Assembly (NCBI GenBank): GCA_963082975.1
Contig: OY720346.1
Coordinates: 39,397,787 to 39,461,786, forward strand
Direction: 5' to 3'
Origin: Labia minor
Lineage: Eukaryota > Arthropoda > Insecta > Dermaptera > Spongiphoridae
DNA length: 64,000 nt
Shown here: positions 32,458 through 44,485 of the stretch, piece by piece
Numbering within the stretch: the stretch's first letter is position 1
Layout: every line of letters starts with the position of its first letter
Made by a program: the position numbers and the translations under genes
The notes under the pieces: model-generated
The model's database searches: none
Seen by the model: only the letters and a program-made list of their open reading frames with translations
What the model was told of the DNA's origin: nothing

Positions 32458-33020
32458 ATGGTAATTATTTAAGTAAACGCATTTTCGTGGATTTGGATAA
32501 TTACCAGTGGGTTCCTGATGCAATTCCAAATAAACTTTACTTATGAAATTTTGTCGGGCCTCTTCTATTTTATGAGATAAAAATTATTAAAATTTGTATA
32601 TAAATCCATTGATATTTAGTTACCATGTTTTATCCGTTTGACTACCAGAGGACGCACTAATTTTCTGTTTTTATAAGTTCGGTTTGGATTTATGAAAATT
32701 AAAAAATATATCCAAACCGAATTTATAGAAACCGAAAACTAGTGAATAAGTCAATAAAACATTACTTAATGGAACATTTCGACGTTCATAACTAATCTGT
32801 CAAACTTAAAAAATCTTTATTTTAATAATTTTTATCTCGTAAACTAGAAGAGGCCCGACAAAATTTCATAATAAAAATTTATTTGGAATTGCAAAAGGTG
32901 AATAGACAATATTAAAGAACAAAAAAAGAATAAGAGAAATGAGAGAGAGAGAGAGTTGGGAGGGTAAAGAATTATCTATATATAAATCCACGAAAATGCG
33001 TTTACTTGAATAATTACCAT
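32458..33020. mobile_element. foldback-type element, 563 bp
   Basis: Outer arms start ATGGTAATTATTTAAGTAAA and end with its complement (about 37 bp). A second matching block near 32525-32600 pairs with 32820-32885 around GGGCCTCTTCT. An inner palindrome TTCGGTTTGGAT/ATCCAAACCGAA lies at about 32679-32723. Nested inverted repeats with no coding are typical of MITEs or foldbacks. The superfamily is undetermined. Confidence 0.7.
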
Positions 33021-33890
33021 GAATATTATTTACTTCTTACTTTTGGGACCTTTCTGGCACTATTTGATATTTCCTCTTCTTGGTACAAGTAAGTAAACAC
33101 CTTCCCCTAGTATCTCTATTCGAACTCCATCCATCACTTATTCTTTCCTAACTCTCTTTCTCATTTCTTTTTTTTTTGTTTTTTAATATTGTCTACCCAC
33201 CGTTTTGGTAAACTGCCATCTGATCACTTCCTAACAAGGAAAATATACTTATTTAATATATATTTTTATACTTGATTAATATTTAATATTTAATAAAAAA
33301 AATCCAATATAAAATCAGGTTAAATAATTAATGGCCCATTTCCTTTCAATCTAAATAAATAAATAAAAACCAGACTTTTGAATTGTTATGCCCCGATAAT
33401 AATAGAATGGGGTTATTTTTTGAAGAAAAAGAGAGAACAACAAAATTGATTTGTGCATATTTTTTAAAGAATTTTTAAATCATTATTTTTAATATATATC
33501 TCACTCTTTTAAATTATCGATATTTATAAATTTATCTCTTGTTAGGAGAGAAAAGAGGATTTGGAACTTATTCACGAGAATGAAAATAGAAAAGAGGCCC
33601 TCTCCAAACGTGGATATATTTTGTAAGTCGCTCGTTCTCTCTTTTCCTCACCTCACCCCATACTCTATCCCGAAATGTACTTGTGTTCGTGTTTGTATGT
33701 GTATACATAGAAACGAGAGAAGAAAAGAGAAAGGGACACAAGGAGATAGTAGTACCTTTTGGGGGAAAACGGCTCCTGAGTTAATAATGCACTGAGTAAG
33801 GCACAAGGGTCCCGATAAATAAGATTTGTAACGGGAGAGATTGCATTTTGGCGTCAAACTCCCCTACCTATATATATATGAGAACAGATG

Positions 33891-33929
<39 letters not shown>

Positions 33930-34250
33930 TCACTAAAGGGTGGAGCTCTCTCCACTGTTCGATTTCTAGGTATGCCAAAGGGTCACTGAATTAAGACCCT
34001 TATGGGCCTAAAGGGCTGCGGTTTGCGGTCACCGAATAAATCTTCTTCGTTCAATAAATAAGATTAAAAAATATAGCGACATGAAATAAATTAATGATCT
34101 ATCTATAACAGCGTTTGGAGATAATAATATTAAAAAGTAATATAGGTAAAAAGTGATATATATACAACGATACAATTTATTTCATTCCAAAATACAAATA
34201 AATACATAATCTTTCTTTTTTATATATAATTAATACTTCTATTTATTTTT
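33021..34250. other. AT-rich non-coding stretch
   Basis: No gene. (AT)n/(GA)n runs lie at about 33891-33929. The open frame 33580-33795 overlaps another on the opposite strand and shows no domain. Confidence 0.5.
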
Positions 34251-34601
34251 ACTATCTCGCCAGTTTTCATTTTTTTTTCCTCTAAACTGACCGTAAAAAT
34301 TTGATATATGTTCGATAGTTTTTCACGTGATTAAAAATTGTATAAAACTGCTATATATAAAATTTCAACTTGATTGAATCGCTGAAAGTACCGGAATTAA
34401 TTTTTTAACACGTTGGCTGTAAATCACGCATCAGCACGTGACGTGTGGCATCAACAAAGAGCCGATGCTGGTTAAATAATTATTATTTATTAATTTTAAT
34501 AATTTTATAATTTATAATTAATTCAATTTAATTTAAATATAATATAAATACAATATATGTCCAATTCAAGTTTGCGTGATTGTCGAGTGGAGACACTCAA
34601 G
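34251..34601 (+). mobile_element. Helentron-like family A, internally deleted copy
   Basis: Both ends are kept (ACTATCTCGCCAG and the GTCGAGTGGAGACACTC hairpin). The 5' third with the microsatellite is missing: CGCCAG joins directly to TTTTCATTTTTTTTTCCTCT. It may be a simple internal deletion derivative. Confidence 0.75.
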
Positions 34602-35579
34602 ATTTTTTTATTTAAAATTAGTTTCATATAGCAGATCATATTATTTAGCTTTAATTAATTTACAAATTCTTTACTAAATACAATTGTAATAACGACATTT
34701 TCTTGCTAATAATAATATAATATTTATTAATATTATTGAAAAAATTTGAATATATGTTTAGTAAAATAAAAACCATTTTACATGAACCATGATATTGAGA
34801 TAATCTTATACTCTTATTGAATTTTCTTTTTAAATACTTATACATTGAATTTAATCGAAGATTTATCTTGAATAGAAAATTTCAACAAAAAGTTCACTTT
34901 TTGGATAATCAGCTGGTCGTTTTGGCAATTTTGTTCCATAATTTATATTCAAATTTGAACCTAATAAATGATAAAATGATATTACTATTAGTATATAAAA
35001 TATGAAAAAGAAAAAAAATGAAATATATTATATTTATGAATATATTCATTTTGGAAAAAAAAATTGTTTGTCTCTTTTTTTCAACCGCAAAAATTGTTAT
35101 AAAAAAACTAATATAAATCCGTTTTGTTTTTCTTCTTAAACATTTTTTTTCACCCACTCCCTCACTCATATTTTGGCAACATCTCAAAACACAAACAGTA
35201 TTGAGTTTGTTTCAACAACATTCTTTTTTATTTCACTCCTTTGTTTTATTTATTATTATTATATATATAGAAAGATTTTATTAAAAAAATTAATAATTTT
35301 TCTCCATAAGATAAAAAAAAAAATAAATTTATAAAATAAAAATTAAATTGAAACTATAAAATAGAAAAGAGAAATATATAGAATTAGATTTAATTATGAT
35401 TTCGGGAAATAAAATATCTATTGTTAGTATTTAATTAAAGATAATTATTTAAAAAATAAAATAAAATATTTTAGAGAATCATCTTAAATAAAATATTTTA
35501 AATTTCGAGTTACTATATATTGGATTATATTTTATAAATTCTATAATAACAATAAAGGTTGATACGAGGGCAAAGGTTG
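34602..35579. other. AT-rich stretch; right part is a dispersed repeat
   Basis: About 35325-35575 matches 43297-43545 closely, and both lead into a mariner terminal repeat. Nothing else is recognised. Confidence 0.55.
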
Positions 35580-36101
35580 ATATGAGGGTAGGATAATAAA
35601 TCCGTGACTTTTGGAATTTCCCGTCTCTTAAATGAAATGGCAATTCTACTATTCTCAACAGGCAACTACCAGCTGTCTCTTGTCAATATTTGGACCAGCT
35701 GGGTCTTTTAGTTTTTGGTTGACATCCATTAATAGCAAATTACCTCGTGATTTGAAAAGAAAATGGAAAAAAGTGAATTTCCATGAAAATCCATGAATTG
35801 GGATACAAATTGTTCCCTCATCCATCCTATTCTCCGGATTTAGCCCCAAATTACTATTTGTTGTTTCCAAACCTGAAGAATTTGCTCTGAGACTTTGACT
35901 CCAAAGATGTAATCATCTCACAAACAAATCTATTTTGATGTCTTCGACAAGTCATATTTTTTGGAAGGGATAAAATAATTGGAGAAAGGTTAGACGAAGT
36001 GTATAGAACTCAAAAGAACGTTGAAAAATAAAATAATTTTTTATCCAAAAATCCTGTATTTCATTCACAAAGTCACGGATATATTGACCTGCCCTCGTAT
36101 T
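35580..36101 (+). pseudogene. internally deleted mariner
   Basis: Terminal repeats of about 30 bp are visible: TATGAGGGTAGGATAATAAA on the left and, on the right, the complement of ATACGAGGGCAGGTCAATAT. They are followed by TCCGTGACTT and its complement. The coding remnant (about 35740-36010) shows mariner C-terminal elements: HPSYSPDLAP around the third Asp and a Y-F-x-x-L-x-KSYFLEGIK-type tail. Frames are broken and the front two thirds of the gene are deleted. Confidence 0.8.
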
Positions 36102-37122
36102 AATCATTAATGAAACAAAAATATGATTAATATCTTACAAAAAAAAATATTTTTTCATGAGTAAATTAATTACTTTATGTATATATATAAATATATAAAT
36201 TTATACAAATATAAAAATAATATTAAAGTTTTTTTTTGTATTTATAAATTCGAGCTCAAAGAAAAATAAAATAAGACGTCGCCAATGAGTTCCCAGATGG
36301 ATGCCCCAATTTGGAAGTGGGGATGAACAGTCGGTCCTTATAAGGGGAAGGAGGAAAGGGAATATAGAAAGAAAGTCTGTTAAGCGCCAGCTAATTTTTC
36401 TAAATTAGCAAAAGGAAGGAAATAAGAAAATAACAGATGAAAAGGAAAGGAAAGAATTAATAATAAATTTATAGGAGAAGAGAAAGAAAGTAAAACAAGG
36501 TCCTCTTAATATCAAAATTCTATTTATAAAAGATATATATATATATATACTAGGAATATAATTATATGAGAAGAGAAATTATAGAAAGATAATTTCAGGA
36601 ACTGAGGAGAAATATAATGGAAATCTAGTTTACTTTCATTTCGCTAAAATATTTCTTAAAATAGGAAATAGTTTAAATTCATATTTTCAGTTTTAAGAAA
36701 GTGTATTTCGATTTAGTAAGAATTCTTAACACTTTGGGAACACCTCTCTCGGGGAGAACTGACCACAGACCATACGATTTTCGGGACTTGTCTTTTTAGG
36801 AGGTGGATGACCCTGTTTCCCATTGATTCTTTCACTTGTTTTTAAAATCAGTCAATAATTTAATAGTTTCCATTGGATTTTTTTTCCGCACTTGAGTACC
36901 CGTTAATATTAGCGACAATATTAGAGAGAAAGACCGGGCGGATATTAAGAAAAAAAAGAGAAGGATTCCCTCTTATAATATTTAAATTTTTATTATAAGA
37001 CAAGTTTAGAGCTATGCCACAGTTATATGAATTGAATGGGTAACTGGGGATAAATGCATGCCTTCCCTTTCTCCACTCGTCAGAGCATTTTAACAAATAC
37101 TATAATAATCAATAATAAAAAT
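36102..37122. other. AT-rich non-coding stretch
   Basis: A purine-rich patch lies at 36270-36500. No gene is recognised. Confidence 0.5.
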
Positions 37123-37712
37123 CTGGAGTGTCTCAAATTTGAATTGAATTAATTAACATATATTATATTAAAATAAAAATGATATAATTAAATTATAAAT
37201 TAAGTATAATTAAATTGAATTAATTAGTTAATTAAAAAAAAATAAATTTACATTAGAGTATTGTTATTAAATTAATTAATTAACATATATTAAATCTAAA
37301 TTTAAAACAATTGCCTTCATTTTTAAGTCAAAAATTAAAAAAATAATTCCGGTACTTTCAAGTTGAAATTTTATATATAGCAGTTTTATACAATTTTTAA
37401 TTACGTGAAAAACTATTGAACATATATCTTTATTTTTACGGTCAGTTTAGAGGAAAAAAAATGAAAACGTGGAAGGTATTTCCGAAAGAGTTACATTTCT
37501 CAAAATTTGATAGAAAACTACGAATTTTGAATAATGCCTGCATACCAAATTTCAAACCGTTTTTGCGTAATCTTGTCTACATACATACACACACACACAC
37601 AGACAGACATTTTTCTCAACCTTAGTGAAAATGACTCGTATAAACGTATAAAAACATAAAAATCTCGACATCGTAAATTTTCATGATAGCAATACTATCT
37701 CTGGCGAAATAG
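37123..37712 (-). mobile_element. Helentron-like family A copy
   Basis: On the minus strand it runs from ACTATTTCGCCAGAGATAGT to CTCCAG. The internal TGTCTGTCTGTGTG microsatellite lies near 37590-37610. The subterminal repeat near 37130 is damaged and an extra AT-rich segment is present near 37200-37330. Family D directly abuts its 5' end. Confidence 0.75.
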
Positions 37713-37716
37713 TAAA

Positions 37717-37837
37717 AACTAACAAAGATGATTTTTCTCGATGATCGATTTTTCTTTATAAAAATTATCTATGGTGTGAATTTTCCAAAATGCAAATATA
37801 TAGATATATATACAATTTTTGCTAGTATAATAAGATA

Positions 37838-37848
<11 letters not shown>
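37717..37848 (-). repeat. family D module next to family A
   Basis: It matches 59140-59270, in the same position and orientation relative to a family A copy, and 63463-63606. A GATCGATTTTTCTTTATAAA block and a GTATAATAAGATAAGA end are shared. It could be a second Helentron-like element or a 5' extension of family A. Confidence 0.6.
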
Positions 37849-37862
<14 letters not shown>

Positions 37863-37875
<13 letters not shown>

Positions 37876-37925
37876 ATCAAAATCTCGACAAAGAAAATTT
37901 TCGTGATCGTTGTCGAGATAGTAAT
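37863..37925 (-). repeat. family A 5'-end fragment
   Basis: The CATCAAAATCTCGACAAAG and CGAGATAGT elements correspond to the first 60 bp of family A on the minus strand. Confidence 0.5.
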
Positions 37926-38354
37926 TAATAATAAATTATTTTATATACAATAATTATGTGGATAGAGATAACATATATTTAACCAATTTAATTTTATTTT
38001 ATTTTGATATCAAGATTATTCCCTCCCGAAAATATTAATTCAGATGTTGCATGTATTAATAATTAACATAATTTTACAAAATATACTTTTATATTTAGTG
38101 ATGTAGTTAATAATAATTACTCTTATAATTTAGATTAATTGTAAAATTTTTGCTAATATAACATTTCGATCAAAGAGAAGATGAAATTAAATTTGTTAGA
38201 TTGGAGTGGATTGGTATCGTTTTGATGACAATTTCACAAATGAAAATGATCTTTCATATTCATATTCATTAGTTGTACGAATAAAAGAACGCAAACTCAC
38301 CTTTTAGCTTATCTCATATAATGTTTTTTTTTATTTTTATTTTATTTTATTTTT
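37926..38354. other. AT-rich non-coding stretch
   Basis: A T-rich (TTTTA)n run lies at 38322-38380. Nothing else is seen. Confidence 0.5.
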
Positions 38355-38379
38355 TTATTTTTTATTTTTTATTTTTATT

Positions 38380-38600
38380 TCCACACGGAGTCTATTCCCG
38401 ACCGCTTTATGAGTTTCCTGGAGTCCATCGCCCTTTAAAACCCGTGGAAAACGTGCCGGGGCCAATGCAGGCAATATAGAAGATCGCAATTTCCAGGGCT
38501 CCTGTCGAGATGGAAGCTTCCACATCCTGAGAGATGACATCGCATTTAACACTTTACTTACCACCCTCTCTATTATTAGTAGAATTAATTTCGTCACGAG
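38380..38600. other. unassigned coding-like patch
   Basis: This is a less AT-rich patch open on both strands (minus frame 38355-38597; plus frame over the same span). The codons are balanced and look like decayed protein sequence (for example LPALAPARFPRVLKGDGL on the minus strand), but I recognise no family. It is probably a transposon relic; it could be an exon fragment. Confidence 0.25.
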
Positions 38601-38640
38601 ATGAAATTGGAAATTTTCAAACTAAATAACCATTTGGGAT

Positions 38641-38984
38641 GGTGAGTGGTTCAAAGATTAGAGAAAATATCTAACGGATCAAATAAACTGTCCTAGGAAT
38701 AGAAATGGGGACGATTTAAATAGAAAGAGTAACTTGAATAAAAAAAAATCAATAATATTAAAAAAAAATATCAAGAGAAAAATAAAGGGAAAATATAAAT
38801 TTAATATACTTTAATCAATGTTATTATTTCTATTTTTATAATTTAAAAACTTTAATCAATTGTCAAATTGATAATTAAAATTATAAAATTTGATCTATCA
38901 AAGATAAAAACGCCTGAAAGTTCTGCAACCGCACTCGTTTTAATGTTTTTTCCCCTATTCATTATTTTAAATTTAAATATTTTT
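38641..38984. other. AT-rich non-coding stretch
   Basis: Nothing recognised. Confidence 0.5.
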
Positions 38985-39570
38985 ACTAACTCGTAAGAGA
39001 TAGTATTGCGATCACGAAAATTTTCGATGTTGAGATTTTGATGTTTTTATACGTTTTGAAGGTTTCTGAATCATTTTCACTAAGGTTGAGAAAAATGTCT
39101 GTGTGTGTGTATGTATGTAACCAAGATTACGCAAAAACGGTTTGAGCTAGAATGATGAAATTTGGTACATGGACATTATTCAAAATTCATAGTTTTCTAT
39201 CAACTTTTGAGAAATGTAGCTCAACCGGAAGAGGGTAATTACCTACAACGTTTTGATTTTTTTTCCTCTAAAGTGACCGTAAAAATAAAGATATATGTTT
39301 GATAATTTTTCACATGATTAATAATTGTATAAAACTGCTATATATAGAATTTCAGCTTAATTGATTCGCTGAAATTACCAGAATTAATTTTTTAACACTG
39401 CAAATCTCACACGCCAACACGTGACGTGGTGCCATCAACAAAAAGCCAAAAATGCGCTGGTTTAATATTTATTATTTATAATTTATAATTAATTAAATTT
39501 AATTTAAATATAATATATTATGTTATTTAATCCTATTCAAATTGCGAGATAGTCGAGTGGAGACACTCCA
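38985..39570 (+). mobile_element. Helentron-like family A, nearly complete copy
   Basis: The start ACTAACTCGTAAGAGATAGT has a damaged 5' hairpin. The TGTCTGTGTGTGTATG core and the AAGAGGGTAATTACC block follow. The 3' GCGAGATAGT plus CGAGTGGAGACACTCCA hairpin is intact. Confidence 0.8.
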
Positions 39571-41249
39571 ACTAATTTTAATATTATATTATATTTTTTA
39601 GAATTAAAATTCAGATTAATAGGAAAGTAAGGTTTTCAATAAAAGTGTTGTGTATTGGATAGTTGTGAGCAACCAGAACTTGAATGTATAAAGAGTGACT
39701 TTTTCATGTTGATTTCGATATTTTGTGTTTAATTGCATTTAATAAATGATGTGCACAATTAAAATATTAAAAAGAATGTATATAAACAAATGTTTCCTGT
39801 TTCGTGAATACAAAAATTCAGCCTATTGATTGACATAAATGATTTGATTATATAAAAACTAGTCTTATATTCCAAAACGTATAAATATTATATAAAATAA
39901 TATAATCCTTATGCTACTACTATTGGCATACTATGAAAATATAATTGTGCTAGATAGAGTTGACAGAAAAATATCTTTAACATAAAAAATATTTACAATT
40001 TGAATGAGTAACAATTTTTTAAGAATATTATGATAAATTTTAATAATATATAAAAGCATTAATTTAAAAAAAAAACATAAAAAATATTTAATAGACTAAA
40101 AGCAATTTCACTTCTCCCCACTATAAAATTATCATATTGAAATATGTTTTTATCTTTTCTAACAATATGATTAAATAAACTCAATATATATCATATATTC
40201 ATATAATTTACAATATTTGAGTTATAATAAAAAATGATGTCGCAATCGTGATTGAACTAAAAATAACAAACTGTTAGCTAAATTGATCATTATATTATCT
40301 AAATAAATATATAGTTAGATAGGTATTTCTCTATTATTATGTATATAATTGTGTAGATGTATGTTTCAGTGGTTGTGTGATGAACTGCTCAATGGCATGG
40401 ATGGATGGTTAGGCTATTACATATATTCTATCCTGAGATGGAACATGCATCATGGAGATTTCGTGTCGGAAGTCAATTTTCACTCTGATGAGGGATGATC
40501 ATGTCCTATTAACTGGAATAATAACTCATCTATAATCAGAGAGAGAGAATGAGAGAGAAAGAGAAGTTTTTTTTTTTAATTCCTTTTTTCTCTACTCAAT
40601 TTATTTAATGGATAGAATAGATAAAATAATTGAAACGAATTAAAAAGAATAAATTAATGAATTATTATATTTTTAAAGTTAACAATAAATAATAACATAA
40701 TTTTTACATCAATTTCTTTGAAAAACTATTCAAACTCAACGAATAAAGTTGAAACATACGAGTATTTAACGATGTATTTGAATTTTTACTGATTTTGGCA
40801 TTATAAAAGAAATTAAATAAAATAATATAAAATTATTAAGATAAAAGCACCAATAGTGGACTATTTAAAAAAAAAAATTACTACTTTTTATCACAAAATT
40901 TCATTTTAAATAAGAAACTATTGTTTGAAGAATTAAATTATTCACTGATAATTTATAAATTAAAAATTTATATTATACTATACCTTGGATATAATTTCAA
41001 ATTTATTTATTTGTTTACCAGTTTAAGTTAACACACCCATTACGGTAATTAATAACACCTACCATCATTAGAAACTTCCAACTAAAATTAAAGTTAAAGT
41101 TTGATGCACACACGCACACACAGTTTTGATTTTATTTTATTTAAATAATTTAAATTTAAAAAAAAAGATTTAAATAGTCAACATTTTTCATTTCATTAAG
41201 AATTTTACATTTATTTTTCTATCTATCTATCTATCTCTGCGGCTCTACA
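39571..41249. other. AT-rich non-coding stretch
   Basis: No gene or known repeat is recognised. A (CTAT)n run lies at 41218-41236. Confidence 0.5.
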
Positions 41250-41440
41250 AAACTTGAAAGTACCTGGCTGGAGCAACCACATTTCTCCAAATGTCCTTAT
41301 CTTGAGTTACATTCATCCAACACCTATTTTCTCCCATCTCTCTTACATTATGCACCCACCGCGTTCTTGATCTTCTAACTGGATCTTTCCCAATATCTGG
41401 AGATGCATAGAGATCATGCAATTCTTCGTTATGTAGTCTC
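41250..41440 (-). pseudogene. LINE reverse-transcriptase C-terminal tail
   Basis: Minus-strand reading gives EELHDLYASPDIGKD, an RRSRTRW element and a TQDKDIWRNVV..AR element, ending at a stop near 41250. The usual middle is partly deleted. It is the same tail family as at 3652-3975 and 52970-53320. Confidence 0.6.
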
Positions 41441-41479
41441 CGATTTTTTACATTTATGAATATTTATTTCATGATATAT

Positions 41480-41957
41480 AAGTCTGTGAATTTTTGAATT
41501 CCCGTTTCTTAAATGAAATGAATGACCACCACTCCTGACGAAATTTGAACCAGCTAGGTTTTTTAGTTTTTGTTTGATATTCAATATTAGCAGACTATCT
41601 CGTAATTTGAAAAAAAAAATGAAAAAAGTGAATTTCTATGAAAATCCATCAATTAAGAACATATTGCTGCCTCATCCGCTCTATTCTCCGGATTTAGCCT
41701 CGAGTGACTATTTTTGGTTTCCAAACCTGAAGAAATGGCAAGGCGGAAAGAGATTGGACTCCAACGATGAAATCATCTCACAAACAAATACCTATTTTGA
41801 TATTCTCTACAAATCTTACTTTTTGGAAGGGATAAAAAATTGGAGAAACTTTGGTCGAAGTGTATAGAGCTCAAAGGAGACTACGATAAAAATAAATTTT
41901 ATTCAAAAACCTGATTCATTCAAAAAGTGACAGGCTTATTGACCTGCCCTATACTAG
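41480..41957 (+). pseudogene. internally deleted mariner, second copy
   Basis: The left end ATAAGTCTGTGAATTTTTGA and the right end TTATTGACCTGCCCTATACT are diverged terminal repeats. The open piece 41574-41867 encodes the C-terminal quarter of a mariner transposase: ENPSIKNILLPHPLYSPDLA with the third Asp, SDYFWFPNLKKW, then SYFLEGIKNWRN. It has the same internal junction as 35580-36101, so both descend from one deleted parent. Confidence 0.85.
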
Positions 41958-42871
41958 TATATACACTACAGCTATATATATCCACATAAATTTATGTAAG
42001 GTAAAAAGAAAAAAAAAAGAAAAAATAAAAATGTATATTTTATTGTTGTTTATTTATGAGAAAATATTTAAAATATATTTTAGATATATTTAATATACCA
42101 GAAGGTGAAGTTAGGGTATGTCTCTATATTATTATAAAATATTTCCAAGCGTAAAAAGAAATTATCAATAAATTGACTGTTACCATGAAAATTTATTTCA
42201 TTCGAAGTTTTTTTTTTTAACGCGTCGTTATCGACATGGCGTATTCATGAACGACAGTCATTCGAATAAAAATGGAATGGCTTGGGACATAATCAGCTAC
42301 ATGCACCCGTATAAAATGTCATAAAATAGGAAATATATATATATACGTATAAATATATCGTAGATTCATGGTTGGTTTGGTTGTTGAAGAGGAGAGGAGA
42401 GAGGTGGGATGGATAAGAAACAGAGCGACAGATTTGTACTCGAGAACGAGATATTACCTAAGCTCATTAAAGGGGAAACAAATACAGTGACGGCGTGTAA
42501 GCATCGAAAAGGTAACGTATATTAAAGCCCCTTTTCACGTCATCTGTGAAAAGTGTCAGGCACATGCTTAAAATTGGGATTTGAAACAAGCCGGATATTA
42601 AAAGGAAGCAATATTTCATAAATCTGGATTAGTTTCTCAGTTTTGAATTGAAACAAAAAAAAACACAGTGAAAGAGAGAAAGAAAAAAAAGATAATCTTG
42701 ATGATTTAAAAGGTCATTAATTATTAGGATCCATTATTTTATTTTATTAAAATTAAAAATAATTTTGTTATAATAAACTTAATCCAAGATAAAGGAGATA
42801 CATTATCAAAATAATATATACGAGTATTTTTACATTAACATCTTATTTTCTATTTATTCTATATAATTTTT
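41958..42871. other. AT-rich non-coding stretch
   Basis: A slightly GC-richer part lies at 42220-42560, with no match and no coding. Confidence 0.5.
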
Positions 42872-43134
42872 ATCTTTTTTCGCCAAAGATAGTATTGAAA
42901 ATTGAAAAATGATGTCGAGATTTTAATGTTTTTTAAGTTTTGAAGGTCCCTGAAAATCACTAAGGTTGAGAAAATATATGTCTATGTGTGTAAGTATATA
43001 TGTATGTAGACAAGATTATGCAAAAACGGTATAGGTTAAAATAATGAAATTTGGTATACGGGCATTATTCAAAATTCGTAGTTTTCTATCAACTTTTGAG
43101 AAATGTAGCTCATCCGGAAGAGGGTCATTACCTA
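42872..43134 (+). mobile_element. Helentron-like family A, 5' half only
   Basis: It runs from a decayed ATCTTTTTTCGCC start through the microsatellite to AAGAGGGTCATTACCTA, where it stops. Confidence 0.65.
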
Positions 43135-43296
43135 ACTCTGCATTATTAAATATTTATAGAATTTAGTTTAAAAAAAATCAAATTAAATAGCACTAAATGA
43201 TAATTTTCATTGTAATTAATCAAAATGAGCCAAAAAATAATGACAAATTATCATTCATTTAAAATACAATTCAATGAAAATATTAAAATAGTATAA

Positions 43297-43577
43297 GTAT
43301 TTATAAAATAAAAAAATTAAATTGAAACTATAAAATTGAAAAAAGAAATATAAGATTAGATTTAATTATGATTTCGAGAAATAAAATTTCTATTCTTAGT
43401 ATTTAATCAAAAATAATTATTTAAAAAATAAAATAAAATATTTTAGGGGAATCATCTTAATTAAAATATTTTAAATTTCGAGCTACTAAAATATTGGATT
43501 ATATTTTCTATAATAACAATGTATATAGATTTATACATACGAGGGAAGGTTAATAAGTCCGTGACTTTTTGAATTAA
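43297..43577. repeat. dispersed repeat ending in a mariner terminal repeat
   Basis: 43297-43545 matches 35325-35575, and 43546-43577 is a solo mariner end (TACGAGGGAAGGTTAATAAG and GTCCGTGACTT). The mariner body is absent here. Confidence 0.6.
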
Positions 43578-43964
43578 AGTAATTGTGAAAATTTCAAAAT
43601 ATTTAAATTAATTTATTTATATATTCTTTCTATATAACCGTACATAGATATATAATATAAATATAAACAAAAAATTTTCTTTGAAAATTATGAGTGAGAA
43701 AAATGTTGAAAATTTTTAGATAAATTGGATAAATTATAGTGTTTCATTTTCTTAATTTTCTCTTCATTCAACCTTTTCCTCTTCTAACTCATCCCCCCCT
43801 TGTTCTAAATGAACAAATTTCGGCCAAAGCTTGGAGGGCATAGGAAGGAAGTGTGGAGGCTGGGCTCACCAGAGTAAAAGGATCTCAAAGGGCCAGATGG
43901 ACCAATCTGGATGCTCACTAATGAAACGTATATATATATATATATATATAATAAAGAGAGAGAG
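43578..43964. other. non-coding stretch, possible SINE body
   Basis: 43800-43920 is less AT-rich (GGGCCAGATGGACC region). It could be the body of the tRNA-like element that follows on the minus strand. Confidence 0.35.
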
Positions 43965-44062
43965 AAAGATAAAACCAGATTCAAATCCAGTTGGCGCAAT
44001 CAACTAATTAGTTTTGCCTAAAGCACACACATGAAATCCATTGTCCAATTGCGCTATAAATA
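43965..44062 (-). repeat. tRNA-like SINE head (candidate)
   Basis: Minus-strand TAGCGCAATTGGA fits an RNA polymerase III A box. GATTTGAATC about 75 bp later fits a decayed B box. No cloverleaf closes properly, so I do not call a tRNA gene. Confidence 0.35.
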
Positions 44063-44369
44063 TACATATATATGTATATCTCACCATGAAATAAAGATAA
44101 AATGGTACTAGAGTTTAAAAATATTATTAATATTATTTTCCTTTATTTTTATTTGAATTTTAACAATTATTACAAGAAATAACTTTTAACTTAAATATAT
44201 ATATTTATATATATGTATAAGTTTTAAATAATAAAAAAAATCTCAGTCTTTTGTACATCGTACGCAAGAACAGCTTCTATTAATTAGGTGTCCTATGATC
44301 ACTAGAAAGGATTCCATCAACTTTTGTCTTGATTTTCTTGAGCAGAGGCGCTACTTTTTTATCAACCAC
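44063..44369. other. AT-rich non-coding stretch
   Basis: Nothing firm is seen. 44280-44369 may belong to the next element. Confidence 0.4.
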
Positions 44370-44485
44370 CTAATTTTGATACTGGAGGCCGGGTAACTCC
44401 ATCCCATGTACCTCAGCTAGAGAGATTCCTTTGCCAGCCCCGACTTGAAACCGGAACCTCGAGAATGTGGATTAACCATTGAATA
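44370..44485 (-). repeat. tRNA-like fragment (candidate SINE)
   Basis: The minus strand contains GGTTTCAAGTC, a B-box-like motif followed by GGGGCTGGC. An A box is not clear. The unusually GC-rich text reaches down to about 44280. Confidence 0.25.
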
